A stretch of DNA of 64,000 nucleotides from Adiantum capillus-veneris (taxonomy: Eukaryota > Streptophyta > Polypodiopsida > Polypodiales > Pteridaceae): contig CM043954.1 of the NCBI GenBank assembly GCA_014529385.2, positions 99,532,747-99,596,746 of the forward strand, in the 5' to 3' direction. Below, one piece after another: positions 54,411-64,000 of the stretch. The position numbers and the translations under genes were made by a program. The notes under the pieces are model-generated. The model was not told the origin of the DNA, ran no database searches, and saw nothing but the letters and a program-made list of their open reading frames with translations. The number at the start of each line of letters is the position of its first letter. The first letter of the stretch is position 1.

Positions 54411-57400
54411 TGAGGCGGTCCGGGGCGGGCAACAAGAGAGGCAACCTCTATACACCCCTCAAGGCTCACGTGCTGCTCAATTGGGGCTGGGGCAACCACA
54501 AGCACAACACAACAATAAACCCACAGCCAAACCCAAACAAGATATGGGAACCACCTAGTTATAGAGTGAGCTAGGATGCAAAAGAGGAGAATCCCTTAGC
54601 AATACAAGCGAGAAGGAAGGGTACACTATCACTAATTTCAATGCTACAAATACACACACATACACACACAGAAAGAGAGAGGGCTTTGTGCAAGAATCTA
54701 GCTTCAATTTTATTGACTGACGTGGGTGTATGAATAGCTTGGAGGAGAGTCAAGAGACACGATTAAGTTTTATGATGTTGCAATCTACACATTATCTTAG
54801 GGTTATGGGAGACCTCTCACCATACAACCCTCTTATGATGTTTTCCCAAGCAACAAAAACAAACACAAGAGCTCTTGAGTCACATACAAGCAGATACTAC
54901 AAAAGAATCTCAAAATGAAAACACGTCACCTTAAACCAAACGAGATGAGGTTGCCAAGCGTGAATTGGAGAGACTCAAGAGAGTTTTGAACCGCGATTTG
55001 CACCCAACTTATTGATTAAATTGATGCGCAAGAGTAGGTACAATTTTGATTAGAAGTTATGAATCACTCACTCCCTTGCACTGCTACAAATAGCTCAAAG
55101 AAGCTTTCCTATACACCACATGTAATGGTGCATAGAGAGCTCACACTCACTCTCTAAAACTAAGATGGTGAATGGCACGCTCAAAGTAGTGAGCAATAGT
55201 GTAGGGATCTTGCCCTTTACAAAGGGATCTATTAATAGGTGAGGAGATCCCTAATTAGGATTATACCTAATCAACATTTTCATAGAAAACCATGTTGGGG
55301 CTCTCTTGTCTCTTGAGTCACATGGATGTGGGCTCAACAGGAGAGAATTGTTGAGGTGAAATAGAGAAGATTCTAGAGAGGTGAGTGATTTTTTGTGTGA
55401 GGTTGCCTACTCCACGGTAGAGTAGACTGGGTGCAATTTACAAGAAAGGGTTAGCAGTTAGTGTTAGTAGTTTGAAGTTAGTAGGATGGGATAAAATTAC
55501 ATGGCATATGCACTCAAGGTGCATTATATGATTTATACAATGATAAAAATTAAGAGAAGGATGATAATATACACAATTTGGTGGAAACCACAAGATGTAA
55601 ATGAAATTTTTCACCTTCTCCTCCAGTGAATGAAGCGGTTGTAGAACTTTGTCGGTGCAGTTCTTCTGACCATGGGAAAGTTGAATTCTCCATGATCAAA
55701 CTCCTCCTTTTTTAGGGCTTGAGCTTGGTTATTTTCTAATTTTTTCTCTTTTTACGAAAGGATGAAGAGGTTATGGTAATATGAATTTGATTCTAAAGAG
55801 AGAAATTGAGCTATATGTATGTAGAGATGATAATCTTTTGAGCTATGCAGTAAGGAGAGATGGAAATGGTGAAGAAGATGAAGTAATCCATGAAAGTTTC
55901 AGGTTTGAGTGAGGGATGGAGAGGAATGAGTGTATGTGTGTGGAAGTGGGAAAGGAGGTGAGAGAAGACTATGGGTTACTTTGTGAGAAAAATGGGCAGA
56001 CTGGGGTCTACTCAAAAAATCCTAGCTCACCGGTGGTTGCTCCAAAAATCAACAAAATTTTTAAAGTGATTATTCAACTCTTGTTCGACATTTTCTCTTT
56101 TGACCACCGCTCCAAACTCGGAGTGGAGATGGGTGCCAAAAATCTCACCAAAAAGCCTGTTCTTTATGCCTGCAAAAGTCTTTTAGTGGCCCCCTCCTTG
56201 TTGAATTTGTACAATGCATCCAAGAGTGAGCCCCTCCTTTGTCATATCATAATACTGAGGTGGTCTGGGGCGCGCAACAAGAAGAGTGGCCTCCAAGCAC
56301 TCTTCTAGGCTCCCATGCTGCTCAATTGGGTTAGGGTTGGAAAAAATAACAAACACACACACAAACCCGCAACCTAACCCTACATAAAATTTGGGGCACC
56401 ACCTAGTTTTGGATGCGAACTAGGATGCGTAGAGAGAGAGAGAGAGAGAGAGAGAGATAGTGCTCGGGCTGCTTTGAAATGTATCCGCAAAGATCAAGCA
56501 AACACAACCATATATTTAAGAAAGAGAGAGAAAGGGGGAGGGGGTGCTTGTTGCATTAATACCTTCTTACAAATCTGTCATGACAAATCAAAGTGAGATT
56601 AGTATTTGTTCAATATATCTTGCGTAAATTTCACCACAACACATCACAAGAAAAGCCACCCCAATCACTGTCTTAAGGCCAGGGGAGTCCTCTCCACCCT
56701 GTCACCCTCTTACAGTATGTGGGATTTATGGCTAGATTGATGACAACACCAGAGACAAGCTATCAAGAACTTAACAAAAAACACCAAGACACTTACGCAT
56801 CATTGTTGTCCATTACTTCACGTTGGAAGGGAGACAAAGTATCCAAGCTTAGTCCAAATCCACCCTCCTTTATTCAGCAAATGTTGGGCTTACACTAGTA
56901 GGAGAAGTGATAGATTTCCTACTCTCAATTGAATGATCACTCTCTCTCTTACAATGGCATAGAGTTCCCTTGCTAATCCCCTATTACAACACATGCACAT
57001 GCATAAGACAATGAGCTTCCACTCAAGAGCTCCTTCTAGAGAGGTTGAGCTTGGCTTCTCAAGCTATAGCATAGTGCTCTTGCTTATGGCTCCCCCTTTT
57101 GTGCTAGCCACACCCTCCTTTTATAGCAATTTTGAAGGATAGGGTTACTCCTCTAACCATGGTTGGGTTAGATTTTCAGCCATTTATCTAATTTCTTTTG
57201 CTTGGAATTATCAAGAAGTTGGTGGGGAAAGAGAGAGGAGAGAAATGGAGGTGATAGGACTTTTCATAGTGGGTTAGTGTTAGTAGAGTTAGTATTAATT
57301 TACAAATGGAATTGGATATTTACAATGGGAGTATCCATGTAGGATACAAATAAGGAAGAAAACTCTTAAGAGGTAAGAAAAGGTGGATTTCTTACAAGGT

Positions 57401-58070
57401 TGATGCTCCAAGTATCTTGAGTAGGGCCAATTTTGACGCTTGTTGACGGTCCACTAGCTTTGACGGTACATTTTTTCTCCACTCCTCACCTTCCTTGAGA
57501 GACAAGGTAATTGAAGCTGAGTAATCAACCACCATGATGCTGTCTTTTAAGAGAAGGGGCTGAATTTTGTGGTTTTTTTGATAGACATGGGTAAATTGGA
57601 GGAGGAAAAATGAGACTAGGTGGTCAATTTTGGAATGGAATTGTGTGTGGGAGGTATGAGTTCACCATGGTTTCTCTTATTCTTCAAGGTTGAGGAGAAG
57701 GTGAGTAGGGTGCAGAGAGGAGTGGTGAGAGAGGTGGGGATGATGAGTGGAGAAGTGTGTGTGAAAGAGGAAAATGATAAAGTGGAAGAGAGAGTGTGGC
57801 TGCATACCATGGGAAAACTGGGGTCCACTAATAAAATCATAGCTCACAGCTCGTAGCTCAAAAAAATATGAAAACATTTGAGGCAAAAGTTCAGCCCACG
57901 AGCGACAACTTTTGTCTGTATCACCTTTTCTAATTCGGAGAGCAAGTGAGCTTTAAAAATTCAGCAAAACCGACCGTTTGTTTCCACTGCACAAGGTCCT
58001 TGTGGGGTCCTTCTTTGGATGATTCTTTTGAATACCTCCAAGAGTGGGCCCTCCATAGTGCATGTATGCA
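54411..58070 (+). repeat. two diverged copies of a 1.85-kb unit in tandem
   Basis: Unit 1 begins TGAGGCGGTCCGGGGCGGGC at 54411 and unit 2 begins TGAGGTGGTCTGGGGCGCGC at 56256, 1845 bp later. Matching landmarks follow in the same order: CTGCTCAATTGGG, CACCACCTAGTT with GAACTAGGATGC, TGGGGTCTACT with TCCTAGCTCAC, CTCGGAG and TCCAAGAGTGnGCCC. No gene is recognised in either unit. Possible natures are an old tandem duplication, a satellite edge or a decayed transposon pair. Edges are approximate. Confidence 0.65.
56434..56459. repeat. (GA)n microsatellite
   Basis: About 26 bp of GA inside the second 1.85-kb unit, just after the GAACTAGGATGC landmark. Confidence 0.9.
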
Positions 58071-58099
58071 TGCCACCTACCCTTGACCTTATTTGGTAG

Positions 58100-58842
58100 G
58101 TCTATAATTGAATATATTGTTGAGATCATGATATAAGTGAATAGTACAACTAAGAAAATCAAATATTGAGGGGTCTAAAAAATATGTACATGTCAAATAT
58201 AAATAATATAAGTGGAAAAAATAAGGGGTCAAAAGAAGTCTCTCTCATTATGAGGCTATCATAAAAAGATAAATATTTTTGGTGTTCTAATTTTTTAGAA
58301 TAAAAAAAAAATAGATGTAGGAAGGGAAAAATCACAATAGTGAAAAAAATATACACATAAATAAACTAGTTTTTTTTGGATTTTTGTTGGGGTGGAGTTA
58401 CACCAAATATAAGAGAAGCTTACATGAAATTATTTCTATATGGAATAAAGAGTATGAAAAATGGTAAGAAAAATTGTGGTAATGGTGAGGCAATGTACAG
58501 AGCATAAATAACACACACCTAGGTAGAAATATTTAAATAAATACCAAAATAATTATGAAAAAATCTTTTATTTAGGCCCTATATACATAGAAATATTTAC
58601 ATACGCATGGGCCATAATATACTTATATATATTTATTATTTTTTTTATTTTTTTGGCTCAACTAGCCCAATGACTAGCTAATTGAGGGTTTTTTATTTCA
58701 GTAAGGAGATATGGGAAAAGTCCCCTAACTCACACGCACCTATATACAGTGAAAGGGTGAGGGTAACCACAGTGTTTGAGTGATTTGATAGGGTGAGATA
58801 ACTCACTATGGCAATTACAAAGAGCCGAAAAAACGGCTATCA
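58100..58842 (-). repeat. 3' LTR of younger Tat element (left end uncertain)
   Basis: On the minus strand it starts TGATAGCCGTTTTTTCGG at 58842, right after a polypurine tract. It is AT-rich. The other LTR is outside the window, so the far end cannot be fixed. The boundary at 58100 is a guess, set by the end of the neighbouring 1.85-kb unit. Confidence 0.6.
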
Positions 58843-58857
58843 TTAGCCCTCCCCCAG
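58843..58857 (-). promoter_or_regulatory. polypurine tract of younger Tat element
   Basis: Reads CTGGGGGAGGGCTAA on the minus strand, ending at the first base of the LTR. Confidence 0.8.
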
Positions 58858-58870
58858 GATGATGGTATAT

Positions 58871-59218
58871 TCATGTACCATCATAAAGAATCTTTTCCAA
58901 AGAGAGTGCTTCAGAGTCGTTGACAAGATCTTCATTGTTTGGCCCCTTGGAATTTTGGTTTGTGTTACACTCATGTTTCATGGAACAATACTTACATGGG
59001 ATAGTTGCCTTTTGCTGTGGTAGATCCTTTGGTAGAAGGCGACTCAAGTAAAGCTTCAAGCGATAGCCGTTTACCTTCCTGGAGTGCTCTTTCCCATTCA
59101 AGTCCATAAGTTGATAGTAACTTGAATTGAAAGCCTTCTTGACTATGTATGGCCCCTGCCATCTTGTTTCAAATTTGGCATCAAAACGATTATCGAGTCG
59201 ATTGTCATACCTTAGCAC
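58871..59218 (-). CDS. Tat integrase C-terminal region
   Basis: Carries TRWQGPYIVKKAFNSSYYQL and GKEHSRKVNGYRLKLYL, the usual integrase tail of Athila/Tat elements, followed by a hydrophilic tail with CKYCSMKHEC. No chromodomain is present. It lies directly downstream of the long gag-pol frame. Confidence 0.8.
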   Translation of the reverse strand: MLRYDNRLDNRFDAKFETRWQGPYIVKKAFNSSYYQLMDLNGKEHSRKVNGYRLKLYLSRLLPKDLPQQKATIPCKYCSMKHECNTNQNSKGPNNEDLVNDSEALSLEKILYDGT

Positions 59219-59347
59219 AAGATCTCCTTCATTGATGCCTTTGTCCTTCAGTTTCTTGTCAAGCTTCTCCTTTGTCTGTGTGGCTTTCCTCTTATAGCAC
59301 TCGTATGCAGCTTCTCTTTTCCACTCAAGCTCAGCTAAGGTAAGAAG

Positions 59348-62300
59348 TCAATCCATCCATGCTTCTTGATCATCTTGTGCTGATTTGCCATGAAGTCGCA
59401 TTGTTGGAATGTTTAGTTCGATAGGCTGCAAAGCCTCTTGACCATAGACCAAGGGAAATGGTGTGAACTCCGTGGCTTCCCTATATGTGGTTCGATATGC
59501 CCACAAGGCACCATCCAAGAAGTCATCCCATAATTTTGTCTTGTTTTGCACCATCTTTCTAATGATTCCTGCAATGACACCATTAGCCTTCTCCACCAAA
59601 CCATTTGACTGTGGGTAGTATGGTGTGCTATGACGATGTAGAATGTGAAGTTCTTCACAAACTTCTGTGAGCAAGCCCTTCCTAAACCCTAGACCATTAT
59701 CAGAAACAATCTCCAAAGGTGTGCCAAATCTGCAACAAATGTGATTGTACACAAACTTGCTAACTGTCCTCTCATTCACTCTTGCCACACTTTGAGCTTC
59801 CACCCACCTAGTCATATAGTCTACAGCCACTAGAATGTAGAGTTTACCATTTTTTGTCCTAGGCAGAGGACCCATAGCATCAAGGCCCCACTTTTCAAAG
59901 GGTCCATTTGCAAGCACTATTTGCCTCGGGCCATGCACCAATCTTCTATTTCCATTTATCTGACAATTGTGACAGCTTTTACACCAATGTTGAACATCCA
60001 CATGCAAGCTTGGCCAAACATACCCCGCAAGCAAAATCTTTTTCACAGTTGATTCTTGGGCAAAATGACCACCACATGCCTCTTCATGCAAACCTTTTAG
60101 AATGGCTGGAATTTCCTCGATAGTTGGTACTCTTCTGCACACTTGATCCTTCCCTCTTTGATAGAGGGAGCCTTCTAGGAAGAGATATGCGCTTGCCTTC
60201 TTCATGAGTCTCCTCTTCTGAGCTTTTGTGAAGTCTGGTGGAAACTCACCCTCCAAAATGTAGCCAATGATGGGAGCCAATGACTCCAATCCCTGGTACC
60301 TCGGTTGCTTCACAGCAGCCACCACCATGATGACCTGCACTTCTTTGTTTACACATGCAATGGCTTGTTGTGCAAGTAAATCAGCATCTTCATTTTGTTT
60401 CCTAAGAATATGATATAATTGCACCTCCTCAAATTGATTAAATAGCCTATGGATGGTATGAACTTTGGCCCTTAGTCTTTCATTTTTGCATGCCCAGATG
60501 CCTAAAATCTGCTTCACAATGAGAAGTGCATCCCCTTTTACCATGAGACGTTGTATACCATGGCCAATGCATATTTTTAAACCATGAAGTAGTGTGTCAT
60601 ATTCTGCTTCATTGTTGCTAGTTGAACCTGGTAGATTGACCTTCTCTTTCATGACCGCCTCTCCACTTGGGTTGAGCAATACTAGCCCTCCCCCTGCTTT
60701 CCCTGTGGCTCGATGAAAAGCTCCATCAAAGAACAAGGTAAAAGCATTAGGAATACTTTTTGGTGGTGGCAATGGTAGGGTCTTTACTTGAGGCACCTTA
60801 ATTTCCTTCTCATGTACCCTATAAGTGAGAATCCCTGCCAATTGTGCACGCACACTATCTTCTACCTTGAAAGAGTATTGGAACTCTTGCAACTCCATAA
60901 TCCACTTTGAGATCCTAGTACTAAGATTCATTTGAGATGACACCCAAGGGAACAAATTTTCTGCAGTGAGAATTACAAAAGGTTTTGGTAGCAGGTAGGA
61001 TCTAATCTTTCTCACCGCAAACATGAGAGAAAGCATCATGATTTTTGCTTCTGTGTAGTCTCTCTCCAAAGCATTCATGACCCTACTAGCAAAGTAGATG
61101 GGTCGCATCCTTGTACTATGGGGATCTTGTTGTAGCAACACAGCACCAATTGTTTCCCTTCCGACACTAGAGCTAACAAAGAATGTGTACTCCCAACAAG
61201 GAGGCATGAGTGTTGGTAGCTCTGACAAAATGACTTTAATGTTACAAAAATACTCTTCAAGCTCATCAGACCATGCAAATTCTACTTGTTGTGTCAACTT
61301 TTGCAAAGGATGAAGCAACTCCGAGGCTAAGTGAATGAAGCGTGACATATACTTCACCTTCTGAATGAAAGAGATGACCTCCTTAAGACTCTTCGGTGAT
61401 GGGAGATCAATAAGAGCCTTTGCCTTTGAAGGATCCACCTCAATGCCTTTATAGGAAACCTTGTGACCGAGCAAGATCACTTCATCCTCACCTATGTGGC
61501 ACTTGTCGGGGTTGAGTTGGCCTCCCATGTCGAGGAGCTTCTTTAAACCTTCTTCTACCCTTTGTAGATGCAATGATTTTGAGCTAAAAATACAAAAATC
61601 ATCAATGAACACCCTAATTGACTTTCCAAAGAATGCTTGAAACACCATGTTCATGAAACGTTGGAATGTTGCAGGAGCATTTGTCAGACCAAATGGCATG
61701 ACTCTAAAAGCATAACAACCCCAAGGAGTGATAAAGGTTGTTTTCAATTGATCCTCCAATGCAATCCCTATTTGAAAGTAACCTGAGTAGCCATCACACA
61801 CAGTGTACTTCTCATGACCAGCTACCTCATTTAGTATCTCATCCTGAAATGGGAGGGGAAAGTGATCTCTTTTTGTTGCCTCATTGAGTGGACGGTAATC
61901 CACACACACCCTCCACTTTCCGTTTTTCTTAGGAGTGACAACAACGGGAGAGACCCACTCTGAATTCTCCGCTGGATAAATGAAACCTGCTGCTAGAAGC
62001 TTTCTTACCTCCTTGAGTAAAGCCTGCTCCTTGATGACTCCTAGCCTTCGTAGCTTTTGAGCCTTAGGTGTGGCCTCTGGCTTCAACTCAATTTTGTGTT
62101 GAACAGCATCTACTCCACGCACATCGGTGTAGTCTTTAGCAAAAAGCCTAGGAAACTTCCTTAGCACACATTTGAACTCCTCTCTTTCATCCTTTGTAAG
62201 TGTTGTTGATAGCATACCTTCCAGCATCCCTTCATCTTGAACACCTTTGTTCTCTTGAGGACCTACCTCCTCCAAGCTTTGACAAGAGGTCTCTTGGTTG

Positions 62301-64000
62301 CTTGGCTTAAACCTTACCCCCATGACTTCGATGGAAGACTCCTCTTCAGTAATGCTGCCGCTACTTTCTTCTTCTGAAGTGCTATCGGTCCAACCTTCTT
62401 CCGTCTCACTTTGAGATGATTCTTCATGGAGCTCCTCTTGGCGTTGCTCCTTCATGTCAAAGGCAACCTTCTTATGATTGTCATTCCTGCAAATTAATTT
62501 CCCACTCTCCCAATCCTGCAAAGCTCGCATTTTCATTAGCCATGGTCTTCCTAGGATAAATGGATAACCACTTCCCTTGGTTGACATAACATAAAAATCC
62601 ACCGCTTTCTTAATGCCAAAGGCCTCTACAAAGACATTTTTACAAATGCCTACACACCTAGCCTTGCTATTGTTTGCCATCTTGACTTTGATTTCCGGTG
62701 TCTCATGGATGTGCATGCCTAGTCTTTGCATGAGTCCCTCTGTCATGATGCAAATTTGTGCACCCCCATCCACTAGACCTTTCCTAACCAATCTTCCTTT
62801 GATGTAACAGTCTAGCACTGGTGTAATGTCCTCATTCATTTCAGCTTGTGCAATTTTTACAACAGGCACACTCTCTTTTACCTTTCTCCTAGTGCTAACT
62901 GCCCTTGTTAAATCCCTCCTTACTTGTGGACATAATGCAAGAAATTGAGGCCATGAAATATCAGGACCCTTACCTCTCATGTCTTCCAACAAGTTGTACA
63001 GAGCCATACCATGTCCAAGAGGGAAGTCTTGGAGGTTGATACGACGTTGAGTCTTCTTGGTTTCCTTGGTCTCCTTTGCCTTTTTGCCTTGTCCATGTTC
63101 ACTCTGTGATGTGACTCCTTCTTTCTCTTTACCTTTCCCTCGGCCACGCTTAATGCCATTGGCTTGCATGTCAACCTCATTCGAATTTGTCACCTCTACC
63201 ACATGCACATTTGGATCTGGCAAAGGTGGAACTCCTTCTACCCGTTGTGGAGGTGGTCTTGGTCCATTTGGCCTTTGTAGAAGCCTTGGTTGTTGACCAG
63301 CTCCTTCTCCTGCATTCATCACTGGGTAATTCAAGTTAGGTCTCCCTGGCTCTCCACGGGGCCAAGGACAATTATACATCCCATGTCCAGACTCTCCGCA
63401 ATTCCAACATTGCAAGACTCTCCTAGTTCGTGGCTCTCTCTCTTCTGACTTCTTTGCTTGTCCCTTTGGACCTACAGCTTGTGCAAGGTGAATTGACAGG
63501 CTGCTTAAAGATTCATTTAACTTCTCAATCACTTCAGCCGTTACCTCAGGAAGCTCCTTAGATGTTGATGCTTGTGACTTACCTTTGGGTCTAAGACCTT
63601 CTATTGGAACCTCTCCCCTTAAGCACTTGAGTTTCCTATACTTCTCAGCAGCCCTAGTTTCTGCTGCATCAAAAGTAGCAGGTGCACCCGCGTCAACTTT
63701 TACCTTAAGGTCAGAAAAGAGTCCGGCTATGAACCTCTCCTTCTTTAAAAATTCTGCACCATCACCAGGGTTAGCAACATTTCGTATCCATAGAGCCCAA
63801 AGACGTAGAAACTCTTGCTTGTACAAGTAGTAGTCATCTAAGTCTTTTTGCTTATGAGAAACAATGTCTTGCCATAGTTTTTGAGTGTTTTGGGGATCAA
63901 AGAAGTATCTCTTAAAACGATTCAAAACTTCTGTGTAATTCCCCTTAACTTCCTCAGGCAAAGAGTCAAACCAAGTACTAGCATCTTTCCTAAGGACCAC
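59348..64000 (-). CDS. Tat gag-pol polyprotein (partial at right edge)
   Basis: At least 1550 residues. Approximate positions counted from the right window edge: gag capsid 1-150 (DASTWFDSLPEEVKGNY, RFKRYFFDPQ); canonical knuckle CWNCGESGHGMYNC near 197; protease LVDGGAQICIMTEG near 400 with YPFILGRPWL; RT 650-850 with VCDGYSGYFQIGI, MPFGLTNAPATFQRFM and catalytic FIDDFCIFS near 800; RNase H 920-1040; archaeal-type RNase H 1085-1200 (LFFDGAFHRATGKAGGG, SNNEAEYDTLLHG); H2C2 finger near 1300; integrase core with GLDAMGPL, IVSDNGLGF and NGLVEKANG at about 1373, 1435 and 1472. The true start lies beyond the window. Confidence 0.95.
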   Translation of the reverse strand: MVLRKDASTWFDSLPEEVKGNYTEVLNRFKRYFFDPQNTQKLWQDIVSHKQKDLDDYYLYKQEFLRLWALWIRNVANPGDGAEFLKKERFIAGLFSDLKVKVDAGAPATFDAAETRAAEKYRKLKCLRGEVPIEGLRPKGKSQASTSKELPEVTAEVIEKLNESLSSLSIHLAQAVGPKGQAKKSEEREPRTRRVLQCWNCGESGHGMYNCPWPRGEPGRPNLNYPVMNAGEGAGQQPRLLQRPNGPRPPPQRVEGVPPLPDPNVHVVEVTNSNEVDMQANGIKRGRGKGKEKEGVTSQSEHGQGKKAKETKETKKTQRRINLQDFPLGHGMALYNLLEDMRGKGPDISWPQFLALCPQVRRDLTRAVSTRRKVKESVPVVKIAQAEMNEDITPVLDCYIKGRLVRKGLVDGGAQICIMTEGLMQRLGMHIHETPEIKVKMANNSKARCVGICKNVFVEAFGIKKAVDFYVMSTKGSGYPFILGRPWLMKMRALQDWESGKLICRNDNHKKVAFDMKEQRQEELHEESSQSETEEGWTDSTSEEESSGSITEEESSIEVMGVRFKPSNQETSCQSLEEVGPQENKGVQDEGMLEGMLSTTLTKDEREEFKCVLRKFPRLFAKDYTDVRGVDAVQHKIELKPEATPKAQKLRRLGVIKEQALLKEVRKLLAAGFIYPAENSEWVSPVVVTPKKNGKWRVCVDYRPLNEATKRDHFPLPFQDEILNEVAGHEKYTVCDGYSGYFQIGIALEDQLKTTFITPWGCYAFRVMPFGLTNAPATFQRFMNMVFQAFFGKSIRVFIDDFCIFSSKSLHLQRVEEGLKKLLDMGGQLNPDKCHIGEDEVILLGHKVSYKGIEVDPSKAKALIDLPSPKSLKEVISFIQKVKYMSRFIHLASELLHPLQKLTQQVEFAWSDELEEYFCNIKVILSELPTLMPPCWEYTFFVSSSVGRETIGAVLLQQDPHSTRMRPIYFASRVMNALERDYTEAKIMMLSLMFAVRKIRSYLLPKPFVILTAENLFPWVSSQMNLSTRISKWIMELQEFQYSFKVEDSVRAQLAGILTYRVHEKEIKVPQVKTLPLPPPKSIPNAFTLFFDGAFHRATGKAGGGLVLLNPSGEAVMKEKVNLPGSTSNNEAEYDTLLHGLKICIGHGIQRLMVKGDALLIVKQILGIWACKNERLRAKVHTIHRLFNQFEEVQLYHILRKQNEDADLLAQQAIACVNKEVQVIMVVAAVKQPRYQGLESLAPIIGYILEGEFPPDFTKAQKRRLMKKASAYLFLEGSLYQRGKDQVCRRVPTIEEIPAILKGLHEEACGGHFAQESTVKKILLAGYVWPSLHVDVQHWCKSCHNCQINGNRRLVHGPRQIVLANGPFEKWGLDAMGPLPRTKNGKLYILVAVDYMTRWVEAQSVARVNERTVSKFVYNHICCRFGTPLEIVSDNGLGFRKGLLTEVCEELHILHRHSTPYYPQSNGLVEKANGVIAGIIRKMVQNKTKLWDDFLDGALWAYRTTYREATEFTPFPLVYGQEALQPIELNIPTMRLHGKSAQDDQEAWMD

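Larger units (their letters stand above)
58842..64000 (-). mobile_element. younger Tat-type Ty3/gypsy element, internal region
   Basis: Internal part of an LTR element running off the right edge. Gag, protease, RT, RNase H, archaeal-type RNase H and integrase lie in one long open frame of at least 1550 residues, so it looks nearly whole over the part in view, with at most one or two breaks near the pol end. The dual RNase H marks the Tat lineage. It is related to the minus-strand Tat element at 43888-51078 but not the same family by sequence. Confidence 0.93.

Noticed and set aside
55916-56308. An open frame of 130 residues in the 1.85-kb unit
   Set aside because: The second unit does not keep the frame, and the sequence resembles no protein.
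58871-59218. A chromodomain at the end of the younger Tat integrase
   Set aside because: The tail has the Athila/Tat GPYIV and KVNGYRLKLY motifs and then hydrophilic sequence, with no chromodomain residues.

Overview
The window looks like repeat-dense nuclear DNA of a land plant. The evidence is plant-type Ty1/copia and Ty3/gypsy LTR elements, primer sites matching plant tRNA-Asp, a CACTA (En/Spm) tnp2 transposase with spliceosomal-type introns, and long CT/GA microsatellites. I cannot narrow the species. I found no convincing host protein gene, tRNA or rRNA. All LTR elements are described as fossils, and their coding parts are given only as approximate spans.

Layout. 1-3578: copia body (+), cut by the window edge. 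3578-3830: short gypsy scrap (+). 3830-12051: gypsy block (-) with its 5' LTR at 11435-12051. 12052-13086: tail and LTR of an older Tat-type gypsy. 13087-15110: no gene recognised. 15111-34935: one very large gypsy-type element (19.8 kb) with both LTRs and a TGATG target duplication. 34936-36932: copia remnants, including a 3' end on the minus strand. 36933-43887: gypsy block (+) with gag-end and protease but no RT, ending in a 3' LTR. 43888-51078: Tat-type gypsy (-) with its 5' LTR. 51079-52560: CACTA transposase fragment (-) into which that Tat element inserted. 52560-54125: microsatellites, degenerate telomere-like repeats and a 26-G run. 54411-58070: two diverged copies of a 1.85-kb unit. 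58100-64000: a younger Tat-type gypsy (-) with a long open gag-pol, running off the window.

Two things stand out. First, the 19.8-kb element has an unusual set of parts: a 5' ORF of unknown type, a gag with short-spaced zinc knuckles, two integrase-type H2C2 fingers in tandem, a second aspartic-protease-like domain after the integrase, a 3' block with a globular and a coiled-coil part, and a palindrome (AGTCTATCGCGATAGACT and variants) repeated about every 290 bp in both non-coding flanks. Second, three sets of observations indicate that about 30 kb (roughly from 5.7-8 kb to 37-39.2 kb) was inverted through near-identical inverted gypsy arms. The two LTRs of one gypsy element lie in opposite orientation yet share the target duplication TACAC. 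The two LTRs of the Tat element are inverted relative to each other. The copia body and a copia 3' end are separated and inverted in the matching way. The alternative is an assembly error at the same arms.

Inferred order of events: CACTA gene, then Tat insertion, then gypsy insertion into the Tat tail, with the 19.8-kb element landing nearby and the inversion later. The 19.8-kb element and the 617/599-bp-LTR gypsy both have LTR pairs about 93% alike by eye. The older Tat LTR pair looks more diverged.
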